In this document: positions 8,365 to 15,689 of the stretch, piece by piece | Position numbering within the stretch: the first letter of the stretch is position 1 | Layout: the number at the start of each line of letters is the position of its first letter | The notes under the pieces: generated by a model | What the model was told of the DNA's origin: nothing | Seen by the model: the letters and a program-made list of their open reading frames with translations, nothing else | Database searches by the model: none | Program-made: the position numbers and the translations under genes | Assembly (NCBI GenBank): GCA_038117225.1 | Contig: JAYOFM010000048.1 | Location: 1 to 25,255 of the forward strand | From: JAYOFM01 sp038117225 | Lineage (GTDB): Bacteria; Pseudomonadota; Alphaproteobacteria; Rhodospirillales; Casp-alpha2 | Length of the DNA stretch: 25,255 bases | Direction: 5' to 3'

Positions 8365-8411
8365 AGTCGCCAATTGGGAACTTAATCCCCCCAATGGAAT
8401 ATTCCTGCGAG

Positions 8412-8429
8412 AAGTGATGTGGATCACTT
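8412..8429. promoter_or_regulatory. CRP/FNR-family binding-site-like palindrome
   Basis: AAGTGATGTGGATCACTT is a perfect inverted repeat with 7-bp arms around GTGG. It fits the GTGA-N6-TCAC core of CRP-type sites and is also close to FNR/FixK boxes. It lies between the divergent TPP-enzyme gene and the 74-residue gene. A second perfect palindrome, ACTTTC-AA-GAAAGT at 8426-8439, overlaps its right end. Confidence 0.5.
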
Positions 8430-8461
8430 TCAAGAAAGTCTCAATGCAATACAGTCATTTT

Positions 8462-8516
8462 TGATATTCACAGTATCACTCCTTCGCCGGGCCCTCGAAA
8501 GCCCGGCCATTTTTTT
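8462..8516 (+). ncRNA. candidate small RNA (or attenuated leader) ending in a strong terminator
   Basis: A clear plus-strand terminator lies at 8486-8516, but no plus-strand gene precedes it; the nearest upstream genes run the other way. A TACAGT -10-like hexamer at 8450-8455 would start a transcript near 8462. The CRP-like palindrome would then be centred at about -41.5, the class II activator position. The RNA would be about 55 nt. It could instead be a leader that attenuates the gene at 8544. The 5' end is inferred. Confidence 0.3.
8486..8516 (+). terminator. Rho-independent terminator
   Basis: GCCGGGC (8486-8492) pairs perfectly with GCCCGGC (8501-8507) around the loop CCTCGAAA. It is followed by CA and seven Ts (8510-8516). 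The T-tract is only on the plus strand, so it stops rightward transcription just before the gene at 8544. Confidence 0.8.
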
Positions 8517-8543
8517 GTCCGTCTCATGTGCTAAACTCCCCCG

Positions 8544-8768
8544 ATGAGCAGCCAAGGCGCACCGATCCCGTCGATGACCACGCCGCTTCCGGAACCCGAC
8601 AAGGAACCGGTTGACGGGCCGGACTCTGCCGTCGACCTCGCCAATATCGAACGCTCAGTCTCGTCTTCGTCGCTGGCGCGGGTTCGCACATTGGCGCTGA
8701 GCCATCCCAGCCGCGCCGCCGAGGTGATCCGGGGTTGGCTCGGTGAAGGCTCCACGTCCGGCAACTGA
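8544..8768 (+). CDS. small protein resembling the C-terminal FliG-binding tail of FliF
   Basis: A 74-residue protein with no signal peptide or membrane segment. An in-frame TAA at 8532 just before the ATG shows it is a free-standing frame, not the end of a longer one. The first 30 residues are acidic and proline-rich. The last 40 (VDLANIERSVSSSSLARVRT, then LALSHPSRAAEVIRGWLGEG) resemble the extreme C-terminus of the flagellar MS-ring protein FliF. There, a motif of the form V..ss..kv...v..HPe.a..iiR.Wl binds FliG. No other flagellar gene is in the window. It could be a FliF-tail mimic, a relic, or an unrelated helix pair. No strong ribosome site is visible. It precedes the TerB-like gene by 93 nt on the same strand. 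Confidence 0.6.
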   Translation: MSSQGAPIPSMTTPLPEPDKEPVDGPDSAVDLANIERSVSSSSLARVRTLALSHPSRAAEVIRGWLGEGSTSGN

Positions 8769-8861
8769 TGGCTCGCATGGGCGGCGTTGTTGCGCCGGTT
8801 TCGAGCGTGCTAGATTGCCGCCCGGCGGCACCGGCGCCAACTTCCGACGGGGATTTCAGCA

Positions 8862-9421
8862 ATGGCCACCATGATTTCGCGATTGACGAGCCGCTATGGC
8901 TCGCTGATTGAACGTCACCGCAATCGGGACTTCCTTGACGCGGCGATGGCGGCGTCGGCCCTGGTGGCGATCGCCGACGGCGATGCGTCGCTGGAAGAAG
9001 GGCAGCGGGTCGGCGAGCTGTTGCGCACGTTGGCGCCGCTGGCGGTGTTCGATCCTGCCCGAGGGCTCGATATCTACATGCGCCATGTGGCCGATATTCG
9101 CCAGGGGGATGCCGGGCGGGCNNNNNNNNNNNNNNNNNNNNNNNNNNNNNNNNNNNNNNNNNNNNNNNNNNNNNNNNNNNNNNNNNNNNNNNNNNNNNNN
9201 NNNNNNNNNNNNNNNNNNNNNCCGCCGCCAAGGACGGCGAAACCGCCGCCCTGGTGGTGCTGATCTGCCTCGCGGTCAGCGAGGCGGACGGCATCGTGGT
9301 CGATGAAGAAGTGGCCGCCATTGAGCGCATTTCCGACCTTCTGGGCGTCGATGCAAACCATGTGAGCATGGTCCGCGCCAGTATGGAAAATGATGAAAAT
9401 TCTATGGAGAGCCGTTCATGA
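8862..9421 (+). CDS. TerB-like (tellurite resistance family) protein, interrupted by an assembly gap
   Basis: The part before the gap (about 86 codons) reads like TerB: RYGSLIERHRNRDFLDAAMA, then ALVAIADGDASLEEGQRV with its acidic DGD..EE metal-binding-like motif. The part after the gap (AAKDGETAALVVLICLAVSE, then ADGIVVDEEVAAIERI) is the second TerB repeat, ending at TGA 9419-9421. The two parts are in different frames if the gap is taken as 100 nt. The real gap must be 2 mod 3 nt, and comparison with TerB (about 150 residues) suggests only around 8 residues are missing. TerB proteins are small acidic all-alpha proteins linked to stress and membrane-associated complexes. The stop overlaps the CoA-transferase start (ATGA), so the two are coupled in translation. 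Confidence 0.8.
9122..9221. other. assembly gap (100 N)
   Basis: Exactly 100 undetermined bases, which is the usual placeholder for a gap of unknown size. It lies inside the TerB-like gene. Confidence 0.99.
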
Positions 9422-10605
9422 GTGACTACACCGGGCCGCTGTCGCGGTTCAAGGTCATCGATCTGACGCGCGTGCGTTCGGGCCCGACGGCGGTACGCCA
9501 GTTCGCCGATTGGGGTGCCGATGTGATCAAGGTCGAGGCGCCGGCGGCGGTCGATAAATCGAAGGGCATGGGCGGCGCACGCAACGGCCCAGACTTCCAA
9601 AACATCCACCGTAATAAGCGCGGCATCACCCTGAATCTGAAGGAGCCAGACGGTCTCGCCATCCTGTTGAAGCTGGTGGAAAGCGCCGACGTGGTGGTCG
9701 AGAATTTTCGACCCGACGTCAAGGACCGCCTCGGCATCGACTACGAGAGCCTGAAGAAGATCAACCCGGGCATCGTGTTGTTGTCGATTTCCGGCTTTGG
9801 TCAGGACGGACCCTACGCCAAGCGGCCGGGCTTTGATCAGATCGCCCAGGGCATGGGCGGATTGATGTCGATCACTGGTCTGCCGGGGCAGGGGCCTGTC
9901 CGTGTCGGTATCCCGATCGCCGATCTGACAACGGGCATGTACGGCGCCATGGGCGTGATGGTGGCGTTGCTGGAACGCGAGGTTTCGGGCGAGGGCCAGT
10001 GGGTCAGGTCGTCGCTGCTGCAATCGCAGATCGCCATGCTCGATTTCCAGGCGGCGCGCTACCTGATGAAGGGGGAGGTGGCGCCGCAGGCCGGCAACAA
10101 CCACCCGACCAGCATCCCGACCGGCGTCTTCCCGACGTCGGACGGCCACATCAATATAGCGGCGTCCGGCGATCATATGTGGGTGCGACTGTGCGAGGCC
10201 TTCGACGATGAGGGCATGCGCGACAATCCCAATTTTGCCGATGGCGCTAAGCGGTCGGAAAATCGTGATGCCGTCAACGCCGCCATTGAGGCACACACAG
10301 TGAATAAGACCAGCGCGGAATGGATCGACATGTTCGAGGCCATCGGAATCCCGTGCGGGCCCATCTATTCCATCGATCAGATGTTCGCCGACGAGCAGGT
10401 CAAACACGTCAACATGGCGCATCCGATCAATCATCCGACACTTGGCGATTTCAACGTCGTCGGCCAGGCGGTGGAATTGAGCCGGTTCAAGCCCCGCACC
10501 GGCATGCCGACGCCCGATCGTGGTCAGCATACCGACGAGGTGCTGGGCGACCTTGGGTACGATGCGGGCGCCGTGGCCGATCTGCGCGCCCGCGGCATCG
10601 TTTAG
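9418..10605 (+). CDS. family III CoA transferase (CaiB/BaiF type)
   Basis: A 395-residue cytoplasmic enzyme of normal family length that should move CoA between carboxylic acids. The N-terminus FKVIDLTRVRSGPTAVRQFA, then DWGADVIKVE, is the nucleotide-fold start of the family. QNIHRNKRGITLNLK, VVENFRPDV and LLSISGFGQDGPY are all standard motifs. The catalytic aspartate, which forms the acyl-anhydride intermediate, is Asp169 in RVGIPIADLTTG, the same number as in formyl-CoA transferase and CaiB. The acyl substrates cannot be read. The gene overlaps the TerB-like gene by 4 bp and is followed after 18 nt by a crotonase-fold enzyme. A CoA transferase followed by a crotonase is a common arrangement for activating and then processing an acid as its CoA ester. 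Confidence 0.93.
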   Translation: MSDYTGPLSRFKVIDLTRVRSGPTAVRQFADWGADVIKVEAPAAVDKSKGMGGARNGPDFQNIHRNKRGITLNLKEPDGLAILLKLVESADVVVENFRPDVKDRLGIDYESLKKINPGIVLLSISGFGQDGPYAKRPGFDQIAQGMGGLMSITGLPGQGPVRVGIPIADLTTGMYGAMGVMVALLEREVSGEGQWVRSSLLQSQIAMLDFQAARYLMKGEVAPQAGNNHPTSIPTGVFPTSDGHINIAASGDHMWVRLCEAFDDEGMRDNPNFADGAKRSENRDAVNAAIEAHTVNKTSAEWIDMFEAIGIPCGPIYSIDQMFADEQVKHVNMAHPINHPTLGDFNVVGQAVELSRFKPRTGMPTPDRGQHTDEVLGDLGYDAGAVADLRARGIV

Positions 10606-10623
10606 ATCGGGGAGGCCGCGATC

Positions 10624-11406
10624 ATGGCTGGAATTCGAACCGAGGTCCGCGACGGCGTCGGCTATTTAATTCTCGACAATCCGAAGAAGCGCAACGCCGT
10701 CGGCTATCCCATGTGGCAGGCCATTCCGGCCGCGGTGTATGAACTCGCCAGTGACGACGGCGTCCGCGCGGTCGTCATTCGGGGCGCCGGCGACAAGGCG
10801 TTCTGCGCCGGCAACGATATTTCCGAATTCAAGGAGCGCCGCCATTCGGAAGCGGCGCGCCAGGATTACAATGCCGCCAGCCACGCCGCCTACAAGGCCA
10901 TGCGCGGCATCGAAAAACCGGTTATCGCCATGGTTCGTGGCTTCTGCGTTGGTGGCGGCGTCGAGGTGGCGTTACTGGCGGATATTCGCATCGGCGCCGA
11001 CGATCTGCGGTTCGGCGTTACCCCGGCGCGTCTGGGGCTTGGCTATGACCTAGATGACACGGGCATCCTGGTCGACAACCTGGGCGCCCGCTTTGCCAAG
11101 GAACTGTTGTTCACGGCGGCGTTGTTCGACGCCGATGACGCGCTCCGCATGGGCTTCGTCAACCGGATCGTGCCGAGTGTTGAGATCGAGAGTACGGTGC
11201 ATGAATTCGCCCAGTCGATCGCCCGGAACGCGCCGTTGACCGTCAAGGCGGCGAAGCTGATCGTCAACGAAGCGGCTAAGGAGGTCGCGGCCCGGGATCG
11301 CGCGCTATGCGACAGCTTGGTCGCCGATTGCCATGCCTCCGAGGATTATCAGGAAGGCCAACGCGCCTTCGCCGAAAAACGTAAACCGGAATTCAAGGGC
11401 CGTTAA
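10624..11406 (+). CDS. enoyl-CoA hydratase/isomerase (crotonase) family protein
   Basis: A 260-residue crotonase-fold enzyme. The first oxyanion-hole loop is DKAFCAGNDISEF (57-69), and the second is CVGGGVEVALLADIRI with Glu114. Glu114 corresponds to the first catalytic glutamate of classical hydratase (Glu144 in rat). Twenty residues later, where the second catalytic glutamate (Glu164) should be, the sequence reads FGVTPARLGLGYDL with Pro134. One acid is thus missing, so plain hydration of crotonyl-CoA is doubtful. Isomerase, hydrolase, decarboxylase or lyase activity is possible. GGGGAGG stands about 10 nt before the ATG. It is the third gene of a tight operon, with the thioesterase 4 nt downstream. 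Confidence 0.9.
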   Translation: MAGIRTEVRDGVGYLILDNPKKRNAVGYPMWQAIPAAVYELASDDGVRAVVIRGAGDKAFCAGNDISEFKERRHSEAARQDYNAASHAAYKAMRGIEKPVIAMVRGFCVGGGVEVALLADIRIGADDLRFGVTPARLGLGYDLDDTGILVDNLGARFAKELLFTAALFDADDALRMGFVNRIVPSVEIESTVHEFAQSIARNAPLTVKAAKLIVNEAAKEVAARDRALCDSLVADCHASEDYQEGQRAFAEKRKPEFKGR

Positions 11407-11410
11407 CGAC

Positions 11411-11851
11411 ATGGATGCCAGCAGCGATATCGACCTGACTCAGCGTGCCACCTTCAGACACTTCACGCCGATCACGCTGCGCTATTCTGATCAGGACCCG
11501 ATGCTGCACGTCAATAACTGTGCCTATGCAGCCTTCGTCGAGGCCGCCCGGGTGGCCTTAATCCAGAGCATCGTCGATCGCTTCAAGCACGATGGACTGG
11601 ATTTCATCCTCGCCCGCGTCGCCATCGACTACCGCCGGGAGCTGCACTACCCTAACACCATCGACGTGGGTGCGCGGCTTGTGCGGATCGGCACCAAGTC
11701 GTTGACGTCAGGATACGGGGTCTTTCTGGGCGAGGATTGCGTGGCCACGGCGGAAAGCGTCAACGTGTTCTACGACATGCACACCCGCAAGCCGGTGATG
11801 CCCCCGGATGATGTGCGTCAGGCGCTGCAGGAGGTTATCTCATCGGCATGA
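11411..11851 (+). CDS. hotdog-fold acyl-CoA thioesterase (4HBT family)
   Basis: A 146-residue cytoplasmic protein. The N-terminal strand and loop ITLRYSDQDPMLHVNNCAYA, then AFVEAAR, match the 4-hydroxybenzoyl-CoA thioesterase/YbgC pattern y.D.D..gHvnn..Y....E. Asp29 corresponds to the catalytic aspartate (Asp17 of the Pseudomonas enzyme). A later segment YRRELHYPNTIDVGARLVRI is the typical central strand pair. It would hydrolyse an acyl-CoA or act as a dehydratase-like hotdog protein. The ATG at 11411 is chosen because it lies 4 nt after the crotonase stop; the longer frame from 11333 overlaps that gene and adds nothing recognisable. Its stop overlaps the next start by 4 bp (ATGA). Confidence 0.9.
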   Translation: MDASSDIDLTQRATFRHFTPITLRYSDQDPMLHVNNCAYAAFVEAARVALIQSIVDRFKHDGLDFILARVAIDYRRELHYPNTIDVGARLVRIGTKSLTSGYGVFLGEDCVATAESVNVFYDMHTRKPVMPPDDVRQALQEVISSA

Positions 11852-13395
11852 CGCGGCGGCGCAACGTCGTTCTCATCACCGGAGACCAGTGGCGGTGGGA
11901 GTGCCTGTCGGTGCTCGGCCATCCTTGTGTGCGGACCCCGCATCTGGATGCACTGGCCGCCGACGGCGTGCTGTTTAGACGCCATTATGCGCAGGCGACG
12001 CCGTGCGCGCCATCGCGGGCCAGTCTGTATACCGGACTTTATCAGCATAACCACCGGGTCGTCGCCAACGGCACACCACTCGACCGCCGCCACACCAATG
12101 TGGCACTGGAGGCGCGCAAGGCCGGTTATGCGCCGGCATTGTTCGGTTATACGGATACCGCCCAGGACCCCCGCGATCTGCCGCCGGACCACGCGGCGCT
12201 TCGCAAGCCCTACAGCGTCTTGCCGGGCATGGATGGCATTGTCGAGATGGGCGACGACTTCGCGCCGTGGTTCGATGATCTGCGGGCCAAGGGGTATGCG
12301 GTCCCCGCCCCGGGGGATGATCCAAGGGGGATCTTCGCGCCTGATCGCGGCCGCGACGGCGCTGATACGGGCGCGACCTTCGCGCCGACATATTTTTCCG
12401 CCGAGGATAGCGCCACGGCTTTCATTACCGACGAGGCAATCAAACACATCGACGCACAGGGGGACGGTTCGTGGTTCGTGCATCTATCCTATTGGTCGCC
12501 GCATCCGCCATTCGTGGCGCCGGAACCCTACAACGCCATGGTCGATGCCGCTGATGTGCCGCCACCGGTGCGCGCATCATCGCCGGCCGTCGAGGCGGCG
12601 ATGCATCCTTGGATCGACTATTTTCTCAATAACCCGTTAGGCACCGACTACAGTGTTGGCCATGAAGCCAGTGACAATCTTGATATCTCCGACCGTGATT
12701 GGCGCCAGATGCGCGCGACCTATTACGGCATGATGGCTGAAGTCGATGCCAATATCGGGCGCCTGATCGCTCATCTCAGGGAAACCGACCAGTACGATGA
12801 TACCCTGATCGTCTTTACCTCCGACCACGGCGAGCAATTGGGCGACCACTGGATGCTGGCCAAGTACGGTCCCTTCGATCAGACCTTCCATATCCCACTG
12901 ATCGTGCGGGATCCGGATGCCGATTGTGCCACGACGCGTGGCACGGTCGTCGACGATTTCACGGAAAACGTGGATATCATGCCGACCATTCTCGATTGGC
13001 TTGGCCGCGACATCCCCATTGTTTGCGATGGCCTATCGCTGCGCGGTCACCTGCGCGGCGCGGCGCCGGCGGATTGGCGCCGCGAGGTGCATTCAGCGTT
13101 TGATTTCCGTGACTTTCTCGATCAGGGGGAGACATCGTTGACCGGGCTGACGCCTGAGCAATGCAATATGATGGTGATCCGCGACACGCGGTACAAATAC
13201 GTCCACTTCGCCGCTTGGCCGCCATTGTTTTTTGATCTCGACGACGATCCCGACGAATTTCATAACCGTGCCGAGGACCCGGACTACCGTGATCGGGTAC
13301 TCGATTACGCTCAGCGCATGCTGAACTGGCGCCTCACCCACGATGATCGCGTTCTTGCAAACATCCGCATTACGCCTGCCGGCCCAATAACCTAA
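11848..13395 (+). CDS. sulfatase-family hydrolase, phosphonate monoester hydrolase-like
   Basis: A 515-residue enzyme of the alkaline phosphatase/sulfatase superfamily. The sulfatase signature is TPCAPSRASLYTG at residues 51-63; Cys53 would be converted to formylglycine, the catalytic nucleophile. Metal ligands are visible as Asp13 (LITGDQ) and Asp326-His327 (FTSDHGEQLGDH), with His219 in YWSPHPPF. The length, LYQHNHRVVANGTPLDRRH, DGLSLRGHL, and YKYVHFAAWPPLFFDL near the end closely follow rhizobial and Burkholderia phosphonate monoester hydrolases. Those enzymes cleave phosphonate and phosphate esters and also sulfate esters. There is no signal peptide, so it is cytoplasmic. It is the last gene of the CoA operon. 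No formylglycine-generating enzyme is in the window. The true substrate is not determined. Confidence 0.88.
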   Translation: MTRRRNVVLITGDQWRWECLSVLGHPCVRTPHLDALAADGVLFRRHYAQATPCAPSRASLYTGLYQHNHRVVANGTPLDRRHTNVALEARKAGYAPALFGYTDTAQDPRDLPPDHAALRKPYSVLPGMDGIVEMGDDFAPWFDDLRAKGYAVPAPGDDPRGIFAPDRGRDGADTGATFAPTYFSAEDSATAFITDEAIKHIDAQGDGSWFVHLSYWSPHPPFVAPEPYNAMVDAADVPPPVRASSPAVEAAMHPWIDYFLNNPLGTDYSVGHEASDNLDISDRDWRQMRATYYGMMAEVDANIGRLIAHLRETDQYDDTLIVFTSDHGEQLGDHWMLAKYGPFDQTFHIPLIVRDPDADCATTRGTVVDDFTENVDIMPTILDWLGRDIPIVCDGLSLRGHLRGAAPADWRREVHSAFDFRDFLDQGETSLTGLTPEQCNMMVIRDTRYKYVHFAAWPPLFFDLDDDPDEFHNRAEDPDYRDRVLDYAQRMLNWRLTHDDRVLANIRITPAGPIT

Positions 13396-13402
13396 ATCCG
13401 CA

Positions 13403-14524
13403 TCAGGCCTTCGCTGCGGCGGGGGCGGCTGGGACGGGCTCGCCCTTTAACGATGGGTGGGCGCGCTGGTATTGCGCCGGGAACGGGGCGACGGCGCCAA
13501 GCGCTTCCGCCGCGTGCCAGGGCCAGCGGGGATCGTAGAGCATGCCCCGGGCAAGGGCGACCATGTCCGCTTGGCCGGTGGCGACGATGGATTCCGCCTG
13601 GCGGGGATCGGTGATCTCGCCGACGGCCATGGTTGTCAGGCCGGAGCGACGGCGCACCTCGGCGGCGAAGCCGGTCTGATAGCCAGGGCCGGTGATCATT
13701 TGTTGATCCGGTGAATTACCGCCGCTGGAAATATCGATAAAGTCGCAACCCCGTTCGGCCAGCGCCTGGGCGAAGGTGACGGTGCTGTCCACATCCCAAC
13801 CGCCATCGACCCAATCGGTCGCCGAATTGCGCACGCCGACCGGAAAATCATCGGGGCAGGCGGCGCGCACGGCGTCGAAAACCTCAAGCGGAAAGCGCAG
13901 GCGGTTTTCCAGGCTGCCGCCGTAGCCGTCGTCGCGCTGGTTGCTCAACGGCGATAGAAATTCGTGCAGCAGATAGCCGTGGGCGCAGTGCACCTCGATA
14001 ACGTCGAAGCCGAGGCGCAGTGCACGCGTCGTGGCATCGACGAAGGCCTGCTTGACGCGCGCCAATCCGGCGTCGTCGAGCGCCGTTGGCGCTGGCGATG
14101 CACCATCAAAGGGCACCGCGGACGGGCCGAAGGTTTCCCAGGAGCGTGTATCATCGGCCGACATTGGCGCGCGGCCGCGCCACGGAACTTCGCATGACGC
14201 CTTGCGACCCGCGTGGGCCAACTGGATGCCGATCCGTGCGTTGCCGTAGGCGCGGAAGAAATCAATCACGCGCCGCATGGCGGCTTCGTTGTCATCTGAA
14301 TAAAGACCGGTGCAGCCGGGCGTGATGCGTCCCGCCGCCTCGACGCCGGTGGCTTCAACGAAAACCAGGCCGGCGCCGGATACCGCGTACTGGCCGAGAT
14401 GCATCAGGTGCCAATCGGTCATGCTGCCGTCCATGGCGCTATATTGGCACATGGGGGCAACGACGATGCGGTTGGCGAGGTCGAGGCCGCGAAGGCGGAT
14501 CGGCGAGAACAGTTGGCTCGGCAT
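13403..14524 (-). CDS. NADH:flavin oxidoreductase, Old Yellow Enzyme (YqjM-like) family
   Basis: A 373-residue FMN-dependent TIM-barrel enzyme reducing activated alkenes such as enones, using NAD(P)H. The N-terminus has LANRIVVAPMCQYS with Cys26, the redox-sensing cysteine position of the thermophilic-like/YqjM class. QLAHAGRKAS is also class-typical. The substrate-binding pair is present in VHCAHGYLLHEFLSPLSN (two His three residues apart), and GVRNSATDW with MVALARGMLYDPRWPWHAA near the end completes the fold. AGGA lies upstream of the ATG at 14524. It converges on the sulfatase-like gene with a 7-nt gap, so it is not part of that operon. The physiological substrate is unknown. Confidence 0.93.
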   Translation of the reverse strand: MPSQLFSPIRLRGLDLANRIVVAPMCQYSAMDGSMTDWHLMHLGQYAVSGAGLVFVEATGVEAAGRITPGCTGLYSDDNEAAMRRVIDFFRAYGNARIGIQLAHAGRKASCEVPWRGRAPMSADDTRSWETFGPSAVPFDGASPAPTALDDAGLARVKQAFVDATTRALRLGFDVIEVHCAHGYLLHEFLSPLSNQRDDGYGGSLENRLRFPLEVFDAVRAACPDDFPVGVRNSATDWVDGGWDVDSTVTFAQALAERGCDFIDISSGGNSPDQQMITGPGYQTGFAAEVRRRSGLTTMAVGEITDPRQAESIVATGQADMVALARGMLYDPRWPWHAAEALGAVAPFPAQYQRAHPSLKGEPVPAAPAAAKA

Positions 14525-14693
14525 GGCTATTCCTGGTCATTGGGGGAAAACGGAACGCCGGAGCTTGCCATAAACGGAGGGCGGTTCAAAACCCCTGGCG
14601 CATGTCCGTCATCATGAAGTCGGCGAGACGGTTGGGCCCGGCCGTATGGCGAGATGGGAAACAATTGTTCCAAGTGTTCATCTTGACCTGCAA

Positions 14694-15563
14694 TTAGCAC
14701 AACAAACCGCCCAGGGTGGAGTGGTTTTCCTCGACCATCATCTTGAATTCGCCGAAGCGATCGGCGTTCATGTCGTTCCACATGTCATTGGTGCTCTTGG
14801 TGAACATGTCGAAGCGATCGATCAGGACGTCGCGCATCTTGTTTGCCCGGCCCTGGATTTTCTTTGCCGTGCTGACGATTTCCGCCGACTCCTTGAGCAT
14901 GCGGTCGCGCTGAATGGTATCCATGGCGGCGGAGAATTCCTCAAGTGGCCCCCGCACCTTGTCGAGAATATTGCGATAGTAGGCGATGGAAAGATAGATA
15001 TCGCCGTAGTCCTCGAGAAACACCGGGACGTCAGCAAGGTCGATATGAATCTTGTTGGCGATCATCGCCAATTTGGTGCGCACCTTGTTGACGTCCGGGT
15101 CCTTGAGCAATTGCGTTACGTCCGTGGTGCCGGCGTCGTCGCCGTCTTCACCGTAGATCGCCTGTATCAGGCGATCGGTAAACGGGCGAACGTAGCGATC
15201 CAGATCCTTCTGCATGTCGGGCGACAGTTTCAGGTATTTTGTGTCGTTGACCTGAATGCCCATGCCACGCAACGATATGCGCAGGCTGTAGACATCGAAA
15301 CTGTGCAGTTTGCCGCAGTTATTGACGATTTCGATGTCGTCACTGGCGATATTGGCGAATTCGCGAGATATATCCATTGGGCGAAGATGACCGCTGCCGG
15401 TTTTATCGTCCTGGAACATGCTCAGCACGCTCTCCAGGTGACTGTTCTTGACCATGCGAATTTCGCGCAATTTCACAGATTTGAACGGCAAAATACCGAG
15501 CGGCAATACCGACAGGGCGTCGGTATCCTCGTCACGGATTTCGATATGATCGTAGTCACCCAA
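14694..15563 (-). CDS. conserved-looking hypothetical protein with helical C-terminal half
   Basis: A 289-residue soluble protein that I do not recognise. It has no signal peptide or membrane segment. The start is TTG at 15563, with GGGGAAG about 6 nt upstream and no ATG nearby. The first 100 residues are mixed alpha/beta (LPLGILPFKSVKLREI, VNNCGKLHSFDVYSLRISLR). From about residue 115 the protein is strongly helical and charged, including MDTIQRDRMLKESAEIVSTA and KMRDVLIDRFDMFTKSTNDM, and could form coiled coils. An antisense frame on the plus strand is longer but has no domain. The gene is divergent from the sox operon across a 217-bp region. A cytoplasmic structural or signalling role is possible but not supported. 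Confidence 0.75.
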   Translation of the reverse strand: MGDYDHIEIRDEDTDALSVLPLGILPFKSVKLREIRMVKNSHLESVLSMFQDDKTGSGHLRPMDISREFANIASDDIEIVNNCGKLHSFDVYSLRISLRGMGIQVNDTKYLKLSPDMQKDLDRYVRPFTDRLIQAIYGEDGDDAGTTDVTQLLKDPDVNKVRTKLAMIANKIHIDLADVPVFLEDYGDIYLSIAYYRNILDKVRGPLEEFSAAMDTIQRDRMLKESAEIVSTAKKIQGRANKMRDVLIDRFDMFTKSTNDMWNDMNADRFGEFKMMVEENHSTLGGLLC

Positions 15564-15658
15564 TTGAGGCTTCCCCAGCGAACTATCAATTCGGGTGTGA
15601 GACTAGCCCCCAAACCTTACAAAAGTATGAGCGTCAACGTATTCGGCGTAGGTCAATC

Positions 15659-15689
15659 ATCCGCGAAAAAGTCGTCTTTCCGCGCGGAT
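15659..15689. promoter_or_regulatory. inverted repeat between the divergent 289-residue gene and the sox operon
   Basis: ATCCGCG (15659-15665) and CGCGGAT (15683-15689) are perfect inverse copies with 17 nt between them, and the inner bases AAAAAG and CTTTC could extend the pairing with a bulge. It lies upstream of the candidate sox promoter and could be an operator. It has no T-tract beyond it, so it is not a terminator. Confidence 0.3.

Noticed and set aside
8524..10530. Minus-strand frame of 668 codons running through the assembly gap
   Set aside because: It is open only because the Ns hide stops, and it lies antisense to TerB and the CoA transferase, which have clear motifs.
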